In this document: in pieces, positions 22,101-33,774 of the stretch | Layout of the letters: the number at the start of each line of letters is the position of its first letter | Numbering within the stretch: position 1 is the first letter of the stretch | Assembly (NCBI GenBank): GCA_016271365.2 | Contig: CM057450.1 | Coordinates: forward strand, 1,804,392,967-1,804,456,966 | Direction: 5' to 3' | Length of the DNA: 64,000 nucleotides | Origin: Neoceratodus forsteri | Lineage: Eukaryota > Chordata > Ceratodontiformes > Ceratodontidae | Notes under the pieces: model-generated | The model's database searches: none | Seen by the model: only the letters and a program-made list of their open reading frames with translations | What the model was told of the DNA's origin: nothing | Made by a program: the position numbers and the translations under genes

Positions 22101-23392
22101 GTATAGAAACATAGAATTTGACGGCAGATAAGGACCGCTTGGCCCACCTAGTCTGCCCATTTTCCTACCTAACAGATAAGCTGCAGATCCTAGTTAACCA
22201 ACAGCTTACTTCCTCCTACCCCCCCACTAGGACTGCCTTATGTCTGTCCCATGCATTCTTGAATTTCCACTGTTCTTGACTCCACGACCTCCTCAGGGAG
22301 GCTGTTCCATGCATCTACAACCCTCTCCGTGAAAAAATACTTCCTCACATTACCTCTGAGCCGTCCCCTCTATCTTCAAATTGTGCCCCTTGTTCTTGCA
22401 CATCTCTTTTTCTGAAAGATGCTACCCTCTTGGACTTTGTTGATTCCCTTGAGGTACTTGAAAGTTTCTATCATGTCCCCTCTCTCCCTTCTTTCCTCAA
22501 GGGTATACATATTAAGCTCCTTTAGTCTTTCTTCGTATGTCTTCTGGTGCAGACCCTGCACCATTTTGGCTGCCCTCCTCTGGACAGCCTCCACTCTATG
22601 TCTTTGCGGAGATGGGGTCTCCAGAACTGCACACAGTACTCCAGATGGGGTCTCACCAACTGTCTGTACAGAGGGATAGCAACTTCCTGTTTTCTACTAT
22701 TGATGCTTCTTCCTATGCATCCCAGTATCCCCCCAGCCTTTCTTACTGCCTTCTCACATTGCTTGCCCACCTTTAGGTCATCTGATATAATTACCCCCAG
22801 GTCCCTTTCCATTTTTACTGTTGTCAGTATCTCACCCCCCATTGTGTACTCTTCCCCTGGGTTTTTGTTTCCCATGTGCATTACCTTGCACTTCTTTGTA
22901 TTGAATCTGAGCTGCCATACATTTGACCATTCCTCCAACCTTGCCAAGTCCTTCTCATCCTTTCCACTCCATCTTGTGTATCAACCCTGTTGCAGATCTT
23001 TGTGTCGTCTACAAAGAGACATACTTTTTCTTCCAGTTCCTCTGCAATGTCACTTATAAAGACATTAAAAAGGACCGGTCCCAGTACTGAACCCTGCGGT
23101 ACCCCGCTAGTAACCCTCCTTTCTTCACTGTGTACTCCATTTACTACTACCCTTTGCGTCCTGTTGTCTAGCCAATTTTTTATCCAGGCTACCACCTTGG
23201 GGCCCACTCCTAGGCTAGCTAACTTGTGTATTACTCTTTTGTGTGGCACTGTATCAAATGCCTTGCTAAAATCTAGGTAGGCCATGTCCACAGCCCTTCC
23301 CTGGTCTACTACTTTCGTCACCCAGTCAAAGAAATCTATTAGATTCGTCTGACACGACCTTCCCATCATGAATCCATGCTGCCTTGGGTCCT
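22101..23392 (-). mobile_element. CR1 LINE, element D, inside DIRS
   Basis: A minus-strand CR1, 5'-truncated in the RT. Its 3' end is at 22101 with the tail read as tagaaacatag on the plus strand. RT motifs are DPRQHGFMMGRSCQTNL, MAYLDFSKAFDTVPHK, SGVPQGSVLGPVLF and VCLFVDDTKICN, where Ala of the box is Val. DIRS recombinase sequence is present on both sides (22100 and 23395), so this copy inserted into the DIRS element. It is very similar to element G. Confidence 0.92.
22881..23392 (-). pseudogene. CR1 reverse transcriptase, partial
   Basis: An open frame of about 170 codons covers the RT palm from QHGFMMGRSCQTNL to the FVDD box and ARLEEWSN. The C-terminal third continues at 22947-22376 in other frames with MERDLGVIISDDLKVG and [18 protein letters not shown]. 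It is truncated at the 5' side by the integration event. The long open frame suggests a comparatively young copy. Confidence 0.88.
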
Positions 23393-23394
23393 TA

Positions 23395-23834
23395 GCATAA
23401 ATAAACGTAATGCAGTTGGCCAACCATGTGGACAAGCACTGCTTGGAGACACTGATGCCCTGGTGACCAGGGATGAAAGAAACAAATAGTTGCTGTGACT
23501 GAACAACTGTGAAGTGCAGAGAAGGTAAATACCCAATGTTCTATACAGATTGAGTGGATGAAGCAAGGCTTCTCCCAAATTCTGAGGATCCGCAAAGTAA
23601 ACTGGCAGTTGGATGATCTGATTTAAAGTAAATGCAGAAACAACCTTACGTAAAACACTAGGTTAGTGCGTAAAGACACCCAGTCATTATTAAACTGAAT
23701 ATACTGGGGTTTGCACATCAGGGTGTGCACCTAAGAGACCTGTCTACCAGATGTAATGGCTATTGAAAACATAGTCTTCCAAGAGAGAGATCGGAGGTCA
23801 CTGGATTTAGCGGGCTCAAAAGGACTCGTGGTTA
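23395..23834 (-). pseudogene. DIRS tyrosine recombinase, central part
   Basis: Across frames the minus strand reads pieces matching the 52.4-52.9 kb copy: PFEPA, LRSLSWKTMFSIAI, LMCKPQYIQFNNDWVSLRT, QLPVYF and ACPHGWPTAL. It joins the catalytic end at 22100 across CR1 element D, and the N-terminal domain at 35182 across the L1. It is inactivated by frameshifts and two large insertions. Confidence 0.78.
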
Positions 23835-24929
23835 TGTGGGAAATATACGCGGAGCGAAAGGGGGGGGGCATTCTGTGTTTAGGACCTATTACAAAATTGC
23901 AGGTAGAGGTGTAGTATCTCTTCTTGTTGGAGAGATGGGGGGGGGAGACAAGTCTTTTACTGAAATATGCCTCTCAAACTTAAGACTTCCTGGGCTTACA
24001 ATAGTTGAAAGAAAGGCATGAGATAGACTTAGTCAAAACCGCTATGTATGGGCGTTGGTTGCTTGTTGTGACAAGAGACAAAACTAAGTGTGGTGACCCG
24101 GATATAAGGGGAAGGGATACCTATATAAAAATAAGACATTGGATGGGGCCTAGGCGTCTTGTGAGAGGCTTTGGTGTGGTAAGATTTTTGGCCCCCAAAT
24201 AAAAGAAAATAAAAAAGTGACAAAATAAAGAGAGAAAATACAGCATAGTAGGGAAAAAGAGAAGATATGGTGAACTTGCCCCGTTATGGGGGTTTCCCAC
24301 ATACAAAGCATACGAACAGGAAATAAGGGGTTTCACATATTAAATACTATATGACATGGGGGAAAGAGATGAATATAGTTGAATTTGGTGAGGGGGGAGG
24401 GTAGGAAACGGGAGCTAACTACTATAAAATATCGTAGCTGCGCTGCTGAGCAGTTCGAAGGTGATCACTGAGCTAAAAGCTATTCTATAGTGAAAGCTTT
24501 TTCGAGGAGGCACCCCGTGAATACGGGACTATTTCCATTCGAGCCTGTCCTCAACACCATTTCTGGAGGACAGAGAAAGGAACCCACTGAGTTGGGATCC
24601 CCTATCTTGAAAGCAACCACAGTTTAAAAGTTGTGTTAACTAGTTGGTTTTTAATGTCATTATTTTATATGTTTATAGAAATACTTGTTGGATTACTAAA
24701 GCGTTGGGGGATTGGGATGTAAAAATCCCCTGATAGGTTTGGAAGTAGTTTATTGTGTTTACGGAAGTCAAATAAGCCTAAAATACATGAAGAGGAGAGG
24801 AGAGCGAATGCATATTCTCAAAGCTGCCTAAGATTTACCACCTCTGTGATGATTTGTATGAAAGAATGGGGAGGTATTGGTAGGAAACAGAGGGATAAGA
24901 AGGAATATGAAAATGGATAAAACAACACT
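23835..24929 (+). other. L1 5' region, no ORF1 recognised
   Basis: This is the stretch between the DIRS junction and the L1 endonuclease. No ORF1-type coiled coil or RNA-binding domain could be read. G runs at 23863-23871 and 23938-23945 and many stops are present. It may hold a highly decayed ORF1 or only a 5' UTR. Confidence 0.4.
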
Positions 24930-25335
24930 GATTTGTTCATTTAATGTTTTAATGGATTGACAAACCCTATTAAGAAGAGCAGGGTACTAGCAGCAATGAA
25001 AAAGGAGGCCCCTGATTTTTTGTTGCAAGAGATGCACCTTATCCCTACAGAACATAATAAACTAGGGAAAATGGGCTTTAATTATGAAGTCAGTGCCTCT
25101 TACGGGCGGGGCAGAAGGCGAGGGTTTCTATATTAATACCAAATAAAACAGTATTTGAAGTAATAGATAAATGCATTGATAGAGAGGGGAGGTATGTATT
25201 TCTCAAGGGCAAATTTCAAGGGAAACCGCTAACGTTAGTTTAAACCGGGGGTATATATACCGATGCTATCGAATATATAGAACAGTCTTGCTGAAACTAC
25301 AGGAATGGGCTGAAGGACAAGTTATACATGGGGGG
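24930..25335 (+). pseudogene. L1 endonuclease N-terminal half
   Basis: Conceptual reading with stops gives SFNVLMD, RARVLAAMKKEAPDFLLQEM and HLIPTEHNKLGKMGF. These match the L1 APE endonuclease start (WNVNGL, then the LQETH box, here with Met for Thr). Its continuation resumes at 29936 with DLNITIDPHMD. The copy is dead through stops, a changed catalytic box and the insertion. Confidence 0.7.
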
Positions 25336-26392
25336 AGGGGCAGGATCGACAATTTTAAAATTATGTGCTAGTCCAGGACAACTGGCCTAGCCAAAAATGG
25401 TAGTCACAGTGTTTCAAGTGGTAGTCCATGGTCGTTAGGCTGTATTTCAAGGGAAATTAAAAAAAAAAAAAAAAAATGAATGTGCCAACAAAGTACATGG
25501 TGTGGGAGGTTGTATTATTAATACTATGTAGATGCCAGCTTAGGCTATCAGAAAACGGAAAAAATAAAGTTTGTTTTTCTTCATTTTTCTAGTAAATTAA
25601 CACAGGCTCAAGTCTGAGTCAAGTATCACAAAGAGAAAAATATTAGATAGAATAATCTGAAGGACAATGAGAACTCAGAACTATGATCAGGAGTAGGGCT
25701 AGGACAGGAGACCACTCACTGTTTTAGTTCCTTGGGCACCTTTTGCTTTTTTGTTTTGATCAGTTATTGTTCTTTACATTTTCACTGTATTTGCTTTACT
25801 TTTCCTGGGCAAAACAAAGCCCAACCCTCTTGCCTCTCAGTCAGTACTGCTCGGTCTGGTTTACCCTTTCCTTGCCTTTTTTTGTAATATTTTCTTTTGG
25901 TCCCTTAGGTAGCTGTTGCCTTTTTATTATTTTGGTCAGTTCTTGCTCTTTTTATTTTCTTTGCTTTTACTTTTTTCCAGGCAAAACAAAGTCCAACCCT
26001 TTTTTTTTTTCTTTTTTTTTAATTCAAGTTTATTAACAACCAACAGGTACAATTGATACAGGCAAGTCTGACAGTTTCTACCTTACTTCACAAGGTTAAA
26101 ACAGATCATCATATACAGACAATAATTTCGCTCATTTCAATACTTTCTCTTTGATTATTCCAGATATTGTTAAAGAAAGAAGAATATAGCGGAGACCCCC
26201 CATCTGATACCTTTAGGCGAACCATCTTGCCCTTCATATCTCCACCTCAAGGAGAGCCCTCTACAGGCAGGCAGCCAAACAGAAACTGTAATTCATATGA
26301 GGTCTGAATTAATGAATAGAAGGGGGGGCCTCACTCCCACCCATCCCCTACTACCAGACAGGGGTCGGGCCCCGACAGCAGCAGGGGCAATG

Positions 26393-27824
26393 TCAAACAA
26401 CGTTTGCCTCCTTCCAAAGATCCCATGTAGTCCATCTCCGGGCGTAAACCGATGTTCTGTTATTTATTTTATATGTCAACTCTTCCATCTCTGTGATTCC
26501 TTGGACTAGTAATGTCCAGTTACCCAAGGTAGGAATGTCAGATTTCAGCCACAATTTGGTGATAGCTTTATGGGCTGCCGCCAGGAGGAGGGTCCATAAA
26601 TATAATGGGTCTGCTCCAGTCAGGTTCTGGGGTGGTTCTCCCAGGATAAGGCTCGGCCAGTCCAAGGGGGCCTCCAACCCAAACATCATGGTAAGTGCCC
26701 GAGAAACACCTCGCCAATAAGTACCTAGCCATGGGCAGGTCCATAGGATATGTAGATAATCTGCCCTCCCCTTCCCTCCCCGCACCCTCTCCAGCAAGAT
26801 GGGTCCCTCCCAGGGATTCTCCGACTCAGTGAGAGGGGGGAGAGGAAGTAACGTATCCTCACCTTCCAGCTATATTCCTGCCAGAAAGGGGAACTAGTAG
26901 TTTTAGATGCCCATTTAAACACTGAGTCCCAGTTAATCTCTCTAAGGTCGGCTCCCCCTTCTTCTCTCCATCTGCTCTTGACCTTTTCCAAGTAGTCTTT
27001 CTTTAAGTCTACGAGGGCTTTATATAAAATAGAGATGAGACCCATAGTTTTCCGCGAAGACAGTATCATGGAAAGAGTCTCCACGAAAAGGGCCACTACA
27101 TTCGATTGGGGGGCTGCCCTGCGACACTGGTGTATGTGGTCTCTGATTTGGAGATAGCGGAAAAAGTCCGTTCTCTGCAACCCATATTTATTCTTGAGAG
27201 TCTGGAAATCTGCGACCTTGTTTCTAGACATATATTGTTTAATATAAATAAGACCCAATCTCTCCCAGGCTTTAAAAGTATGGTCTAGTCGAGCAGGGGC
27301 AAAATTAACATTACAAGAGGGTCTAAAGAGGGACCAGAGGGAGTATTTTATTTTATATTTCTGCCAGGCTCTGTGGGTCGCCCTTAGGGTGTCCCGCACA
27401 GATCCCAGGAGTGGGGAAGGGTAATCCCCAGAGGTCCTCATCTGAATAGCAGGCCCCTAATGGAGGTCCACGCTTCCTCCTCCATTTTCTCCATATCTTT
27501 CCAATTAGCAGTATATGTAGGGATAGACCACTGGAGCGCCCTCTTAATCTGTGTAGCCAAGTAATAATCTTCGAGGTCAGGATGGGCTCTGCCCCCCCCC
27601 GCCTTGCTCATCTGAAGTACCTGGGCCTTTATTCTGGGTTTCCTATTATTCCAAATAAACTTTAAAATTGTTCTTTGCCAGACCTGAAATTGTGTTCTGG
27701 GGATATAAGTTGGGAGGCATTGAAAGAGATATAAATATCTGGGGAGGATGTTCAGGGTTACTGTCTGCAATCTTGAGTATAATGGGAGGTTTATGAGTGA
27801 CCACCTATCCACGTCCCTTACCAT
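26393..27824 (-). pseudogene. L1 ORF2 C-terminal region (minus copy)
   Basis: Three overlapping frames (27824-27438, 27441-26725, 26797-26393) cover the thumb (FIWNNRKPRIKAQVLQ), a middle domain (NKYGLQRTDFFRYLQIRDHI) and the terminal motif CWRGCGEG...HILWTC. The frameshift at about 26790 lies in the poly-C/G run of the cysteine motif. Only two or three breaks occur in about 700 codons, again pointing to a young copy. Confidence 0.9.
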
Positions 27825-28537
27825 TTGATTGAAAAGTGCGTGCAGTTAGCTTTAAAGAGTTGGGAACTGTGTCTAGTTAGCCAGACGCCCAAGTAAGACA
27901 TCTTGGATGCTGACCAGTCCAGTGGGAGAAATTCCTTAACTTCCTGAGAAGGGGTATAATTAAATGATAGGACTTCCGTTTTAGTTTTATTCAGTGTGTA
28001 TCCTGAGTGTCTACCAAATTCTGTTAGGATTGACCATATTCTAGGGATTGACATCTCTGGGTGGGACAGGCAGAGCAATACATCATCTGCGTATAACGAT
28101 ATCCTCCGCTGTTGTCCCCCGATTTCAATGCCATGTACCGTCGGGGAGGTCCGAACTGCCTTGGCCAGTGGCTCTATATAAAGAGCAAATAGGAGAGGGG
28201 ACAATGGACAGCCCTGCCGGGTACCCTTCCCCAAATTAAATCTTCTAGAGAGCCCTCCGTTTACGCTGACATAGGCTTGTGGGCCGGCATATAGCGTCTT
28301 GATACAGTCAATGAAAACACGTGGGAAGCCCATTCGTTCTAAAACTAAAAACAAGAATGACCAAGAAACTTTATCAAAAGCCTTTTTGGCATCCAAACTC
28401 ATATGGCAAGCAGGAAGACGAGTGCGATGTATAGCGTCTATTATGTTGATAGCTGAGTGAATACTATCTGGGGCCTGTCTGCCCAACACAAATTCTGATT
28501 GATCTGGGTTGATTAATTCTGGCAGAATGGGGTTCAA
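27818..28537 (-). pseudogene. L1 reverse transcriptase (minus copy)
   Basis: A 239-codon frame reads DQSEFVLGRQAPDSIHSAIN, MSLDAKKAFDKVSWSFLF, GTRQGCPLSPLLFALYIEPL, RISLYADDVLLCLS and KMSYLGVWLT. All RT catalytic residues are intact. It is the best-preserved RT in the window, though truncated upstream. It continues in the next frame (27824-27438) after a single break at about 27820. Confidence 0.92.
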
Positions 28538-29935
28538 TCTAGATGCAAGAATAGATGTAAAAATCTTGTAGTCCGAATTTAAAAGGGAAATTGGGAGATA
28601 GGATTCAAATTTTGCAGGGTCTTTATTCTCTTCGGTATGAGCTAAATCATGGCGATTGCTCGGGGTTGGTCTACTTCTGCCAGACCTCAGAAAAAACTTC
28701 CTCCAGTAATGGGGTTATTTCTGTGGCAAACGTCTTATAGAATTAAGCTCTGTAGCCGTCTGGGCCGGGGCATTTCCCTCCCTTCAGGTTTTTAATGGTT
28801 TTAAGGATTTCAGTTTGTGAGATTGGTCTAGTTAACATTTGGGCTTTTTCTTGGGGAAGGGTAGTGAGGGGCAAGCTCTCTAAATAATTTATAGTTTCTT
28901 GTACTGGTGTTGACTCCTGAGGTGTATATAATTTACGATAGTAAGATACAAAAGCCTCTGCTATCTACAAAGTCCAACCCTGATGACCCTCTCCTCCTCT
29001 CAGACAATACAGGTCAGAGTTGTCCTTCTTTCCTTACTATAATGCATTGTTATTGCTTTAAGCAGTGTTTGGCTATTTATTTTTCTTGCTCAGCTGCATG
29101 TCCTTTCCCCTCCATGGAGATGTCCTTCTCCCTCTAGTACCCTTCAAACCCTGCCTTCCAGATCACACACACACTACACTTTTCTTTGTTCACTTTTTTT
29201 TCCTGTCGTTTTTGGTCAGTGTTGGAGAGGCAGTTGGCAGACCCGATCTTACTGATGAGCGCACCTTGCGGCTCCTGCCCCCCACCCCCAGCTCATCACC
29301 TGTCAGTCAGTCTCCATCACCAATTTTCAGTTTTTTTTTTTTTTTTAAATTTCAGAAATTTTCGTGGTTCAGAATTGACTGCAAAGCAGCTGAGGTCTCC
29401 CTCAAATGGCAACAGCTGACACTTTCCATCATGAAGCAGACAGCCACCCACATCCTTTCCCCGTGATGGAGTGAAAGATAAAAAGCGCATTTGATGCTAC
29501 TCATGAGCCGGCCCTCAAGTCATTGACACAGCCACTAGGTTCCCTCCCCTGCATTACCTGAGCTTTTCTGGTGGTCTGACCTGCTCCTCCCTGCCACTCG
29601 ACTCCCTGGTTCACGACTCTTCAGCTTTGTTGGCTCCTCTCTCTCCGGCGCTCGCTCTCCCCCTGCACGGCGGTACACATGTTGCATTCCTGGGCTCCTC
29701 GTTATGACTCCACTACCCGGCGCTCTGGTCTGTCACATGACCCCGAGGAAGTTGGACTCGGCACGCAGCACCCTACTGGTGAGAAAGAGAACAGCAGACA
29801 GAAAAATTTATTTTTTGATTTTAAACGGCACTACTTGTCCGCGGACTACTGGCTCCACACAAAGTACTTGTCCTTGACTGTGCAGTGATAGCCCGGGACG
29901 TCGGGCTATTGGATTTGTCGAACCCTGGGGGGGGG

Positions 29936-30420
29936 ATTTAAATATAACCATAGACCCTCATATGGACAGTACAGCTTTAGGGGGACGTAAGGAGAGGGGG
30001 ACCTCGAAAAAGTTGATGAAACTGTTGGGGGAGATAGGATTTGTGGATGCATGGAGAGTGCGTTACCCCAAACAACGAAATTTCACGTTCTTTTCCCCGC
30101 CATACAAGAGCTATTCGAGATTGGATTATTTCCTCTTGCCAAAAGAAACACTGATAGAGGTGAAAGATAGCTGGATAGGCAACACTATATTGTTGGATCA
30201 TGCGCCGATATTCCTTCAAATAAAATTAGGGGATTTCCAGAAGAGAACATTCTGGAGACTGAATGTCTCATTGTTACAGGACAAGGAAATCAAACAAGTG
30301 ATAGATGCCATTAAACAGGCTATAGAGGAAAACACGATGCCAGGTGTAACACCGTCCCTGCTGTGGGATACGATAAAAGCCATACTGAGAAGAAGATTGA
30401 TATCTATAGCGGCATATTAA
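29936..30420 (+). pseudogene. L1 endonuclease C-terminal half
   Basis: The frame starts with DLNITIDPHMDSTALGG (the GDxN-type box spans the insertion junction). It continues with GFVDAWRVRYPKQRNFTFFS and SRLDYFLLPKE, and ends with DHAPIFLQI, the terminal SDHxP-type motif with Ser replaced. It stops at an A tract (30418-30437). The poly-purine junction with the hAT-like element at 29928-29935 lies exactly at the expected residue. Confidence 0.88.
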
Positions 30421-30552
30421 AAAAAAAAAAAAAAAAAGCGAAGAGAAAATAAGTTTTAAGGGGAGAAATAGATAATTTGGAAACCCAACTTAAAAAGAAA
30501 TAAAGAGACTTACAAAAAGTTAAATAAAATTAAACAAGAACTGAATGGAGAA

Positions 30553-31630
30553 TTGGACTGTTATGTTGAACAAAAATTATTATTTATGAAGCAGAGATAT
30601 TACAAAGGAGGGCCGAGAGCCACCAGGTTGTTAGCAACCAGACTATGTATCCAAAGGGCGAAAGCCCACATTGCTAAGATAATACATCCGCATAATAACG
30701 GAATTTTACAAAATACACCAGAGATCGTAGAAGCTTTTAGAATATACTATAAAGAATTATATACGCCCCCCCAACCCAAAATGAGATGGATGTAGAACAA
30801 TATTTATGAGGTATCCCACTGCCCAAAGTCCCAGAACTGGCAAAAAGGCAGCTGGTGAAGCCTGTGACTAGAGAGAAACAGCTCATCCCCCTATTACTAA
30901 AAGTTTTCAATGAAACCCTTTCAACAGAGGGACGCCCCCCAGAATCATGGTCACAGGCAGTTATCTCAGTAATTCCCAAGGGAGGTAAAGATCCAAAATT
31001 GTGCCCCTCTTACCGACCAGTCTCCCTTCTTAATACGGATTACAAGCTATTTATGGCAGTTTTGTCCCGTAGATTACAACAAGTTCTCCCACTGTTAATA
31101 CAAGCGGATCAAACTGGATTTATTCCCGGGAGACAGGTGCAGGATAACCTAAGGTGAACCACACATATAATAGATCATTTAAATCTCACCAAGCAGCCTG
31201 CAGCCCTTCTTAGCCTAGACGCCGAGAAGGCTTTTGGTAAAGTCTCCTGGGCATTTCTGAGGGCAGTATTGGGGAGGTTTGGATTTCCGGAGCAATTTAT
31301 TAACCTTATTAGAAAAATCTATGAGGCACCCAAAGCCTATGTAAGAGGAAATGGACACCATTCAAATCCATTTGATTTAGAGAGGGGAACTAGGCAGGGA
31401 TGCCCGCTTTCCCCACTGCTATTTGCCCTATATCTAGAACCCCTGACCCAAGGAATTGAGGATAATCAAGAAATTAAGGGGTTACAACTTGGGGGAATGC
31501 AGCAAAAATTAGCTTTATATGCAGATGATATTTTACTTTATTTAACTAAGCCAGAAGAATCTATCCCAAGTTTATTCAAGTACATGAAAATATTTTCAAA
31601 CTACTTGGGGATATACGTTAAATGACACTA
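30553..31630 (+). pseudogene. L1 reverse transcriptase
   Basis: Linker and RT pieces: QRAKAHIAKIIHPHN, AVISVIPKGGKDPKLCPSYR, PVSLLNTDYKLF, QTGFIPGRQVQDNLR, LSLDAEKAFGKVSW, GTRQGCPLSPLLFALYLEPL and an intact ALYADDILLYLT box at about 31515-31545. In the AEKAFDxV motif the catalytic Asp is Gly (ttt ggt), which would abolish activity. Frame breaks lie at about 30795, 31157 and 31625. Confidence 0.9.
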
Positions 31631-31861
31631 AAACAGAGGTACTGAAACTAAATTATACCCTGACCCCTCAGTTGAAAAATCAGTACCCAATGAGATGGGA
31701 ACTTCCCTGTTTGAAATATTTAGGGATAAAATTAGATACCACAGTTACCCGATTAACCCAGATAAACTACCCTATATTGATAGAACAGATATAAGAGGAT
31801 ATACAAAGGTGGAGGCTTCTGCCAATGTCTCTATCCACAAGGATACAGGCAGTTAAAATGA

Positions 31862-32521
31862 ATGCCTTACCACGTTTTTGTATTTTTATTTCAATGCGTA
31901 CGTGCCCCATTATCTCTTAAACAGTTAGGGACATGGCAAAAAATGATATGGTGCTTTATTTGGTTGAATAAAAAACCTAGAATTAAAAAAACTCTGTATC
32001 TCCCCAAGAGATTAGGAGGACTTGCAGTTCCCCTACTGGCCGGATATTGGATAGCAACCCAGACTAGAATAATACTATTATTGCAACATGTGGACTATAT
32101 GGCTAGATGGAAGGAAATTGACCTGGAGGCGGTTTCATCTCCTTCAATATTAGCACAGTGTACTACTTTAAACCCCAGAGAGGAGTGGACGAATACACCC
32201 TATTTGGGGACAGAAACAGCAATACAGGGATATAGACTGGGACTGTCTAAAGGTGCTACCAAAGTATACCTTTGGAAGTATATATGGTGGTCTATGAATA
32301 TAGAGAATAACCCAGCAGCTATGGACCCCTGGTGTAAAAGGCAGGAAAGGCAAGGGTGTAGAGCTCCGTGGCAGTTCCTTAAAGGGGATCGCATAATTTC
32401 ATTTGCAGAGGCCCAAACCAAATTTAGTTGGACAGGGAGAGAGCTCATCCATTATTACCAGATCAGAGATTTCATAGGGGAACAGTTGAATAACTCAATA
32501 CAAAGAGCTAGAGGCTATTCA
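31862..32521 (+). pseudogene. L1 RT thumb / C-terminal domain
   Basis: A 221-codon frame includes FIWLNKKPRIKKTLYLPKRL and GGLAVPLLAGYWIATQTRII, the conserved KPRI and GGL-P motifs after the L1 RT. It ends in YYQIRDFIGEQLNNSIQ where CR1 element E interrupts it. The same motifs are seen in the minus-strand L1 at 27.6 kb and 27.15 kb. Confidence 0.88.
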
Positions 32522-33770
32522 TACTAACATACTAACATACTAAAATGCCAGCAGAATAGGCCTAATGGTCTTTCGTGTCTGCTCGTTTGGTCAGCCCCCA
32601 CCCTGGGTGCTGACCTTGCTGTCCCCCTCGCCTTCTCTGGCTTCTCCCTTCCCAGTTCCGGATATTCTTGCTGCATTGGATTTTGCTTCCTGAACCCTTC
32701 CCCTGTACCTGTCCCACCCCTCTTGAACCCCTCCACTGTCTCTGCCTCCACCAGCCCCTAGGTAGTGCATTCCATGGCTCTACCACCCTCTCAGTGAAGT
32801 AGCACCTCCTCCTTTCTCCCTGAATCTTCCCTCCAGCTTCCACCATGCCTCTAGTGGCCCCTTCCTCCTTCCTTCAAGCACCCTCACTGTTCCTCCCCTA
32901 TTTACCCTCTTCATGTACCTGAAGACCTCTATCATGTCCCCCCGGTCCCTCCTCTCTTCCAAAGTGTACATATTTAGCTCTTTGAACCTCTCCTCATAGG
33001 TCCTGTCCCCCAAGCCCCAAATCATTTTGGTTGCCCTCCTCTGGACCCTCTCCAGGAGGTTAATGTCCCTCTTTAAGTGTGGCCTCCAAAACTGCACGCA
33101 GTACTCCAGGTGCGGCCTCACCAAGCAGTTATACAGGGGGAGTATCACTTCCCTCCTTCTGGAGGTGATCCCCCTAGCGATGCATCCCAGCATCCTGTTG
33201 GCCTTGGCTGCTGCCCTCCTACAAGTCTCAGAGTTGTTCATCTTGACATCCACCACCACCCCAGGTCCCTCTCTCAGCCATTGAGACTTGTAGTATTCCC
33301 CAGGTGTACACTTGGCCTGGGTTTCTGGCCCCAGATGGAGTACCTTGTTTCCTGCATTAAACCTCAGCTTCCACTTTCTAGACCATCTTTCCAGAGCCTC
33401 CAGGTCCCCTTGCAGGCCACCCTCCCCTCCTCCCCATCCACCACTGCCCCCAGTTTCGAGTCATCTGCAAAGAGACTCATCTCACTCCTGATTCCTGTCC
33501 TTATGTCAGATACGTAGGCGTTGAACAGAAGGGGCCCAAGGACTGATCCCTGTGGGACCCCACTAATGACCCTCCTTGGGGAAGAGATTATCCCACCAAC
33601 TACGACCCTCTGGGTCCGGTCCTGGAGCCAATTTCCTATCCATCGGATCATCTGGTTTCCCACCCCCATTTCTCCTAGTTTATCCAACAGGCCCCCGTGA
33701 GGAACAGAGTCAAATGCCTTGCTGAAGTCCAGAAAGAGGACATCCACTGGTCTACCCAGGTCCAAGGCAC
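32522..33770 (-). mobile_element. CR1 LINE, element E, inside L1
   Basis: This CR1 belongs to a second subfamily, defined by the tail seen on plus as tactaaca repeats (32522-32543) and the word gcagaataggcctaatgg. It shares this with element F. RT motifs are VLFLDFSKAFDSVPH, SGVPQGSVLGPLLF and MSLFADDSKLGAV. The L1 words ggctattca and ttcagctcc meet at the two ends, giving a 4-bp ttca duplication (32518-32521 and 33771-33774). It is 5'-truncated in the RT. Confidence 0.92.
32780..33765 (-). pseudogene. CR1 RT and C-terminal domain
   Basis: Two frames (33765-33364 and 33259-32780) cover the RT from VDVLFLDFSKAFDSVPHGGL to FADDSK, and the C-terminal domain with [37 protein letters not shown] and LNMYTLEERRDRGDMIEVF. 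One frameshift at about 33360 separates them. Catalytic FADD is intact. Confidence 0.88.
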
Positions 33771-33774
33771 TTCA

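Larger units (their letters stand above)
26001..28966 (-). mobile_element. 5'-truncated L1 with perfect 15-bp target duplication
   Basis: This minus-strand L1 starts at its 3' end with a T-rich tail (26001-26030) and is truncated near 28966, inside the RT linker. The 15-mer acaaagtccaaccct flanks it at 25986-26000 and 28967-28981, identical in both copies, which is the signature of target-primed reverse transcription. It is the innermost insertion of the nest and so is expected to be the youngest. The host DNA is the hAT-like element. Confidence 0.93.
25341..29927. mobile_element. hAT-like non-autonomous transposon inside L1
   Basis: The ends caggatcgacaatttt (25341) and the complement of ggatttgtcgaaccctg (29927) form imperfect terminal inverted repeats of the CAGGRTCGACAA type. 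The 8-bp flanks gggagggg and gggggggg match at 7 positions. Both ends have a subterminal hairpin: 25368-25390, and 29888-29909 (atagcccg/cgggctat). Removing it rejoins the L1 endonuclease frame. Inside lie tandem subrepeats (ggcaaaacaaagyccaaccct at 25808 and 25980), A/T tracts and a nested L1. No transposase was seen; without the L1 it is about 1.6 kb. Confidence 0.72.

Noticed and set aside
25743..26036. Phe/Leu-rich ORF resembling a membrane protein
   Set aside because: The hydrophobicity comes from T-rich tandem repeats inside the hAT-like element.
28048..28239. Plus-strand ORFs over the minus-strand L1
   Set aside because: They are shadows of the RT frame on the other strand.
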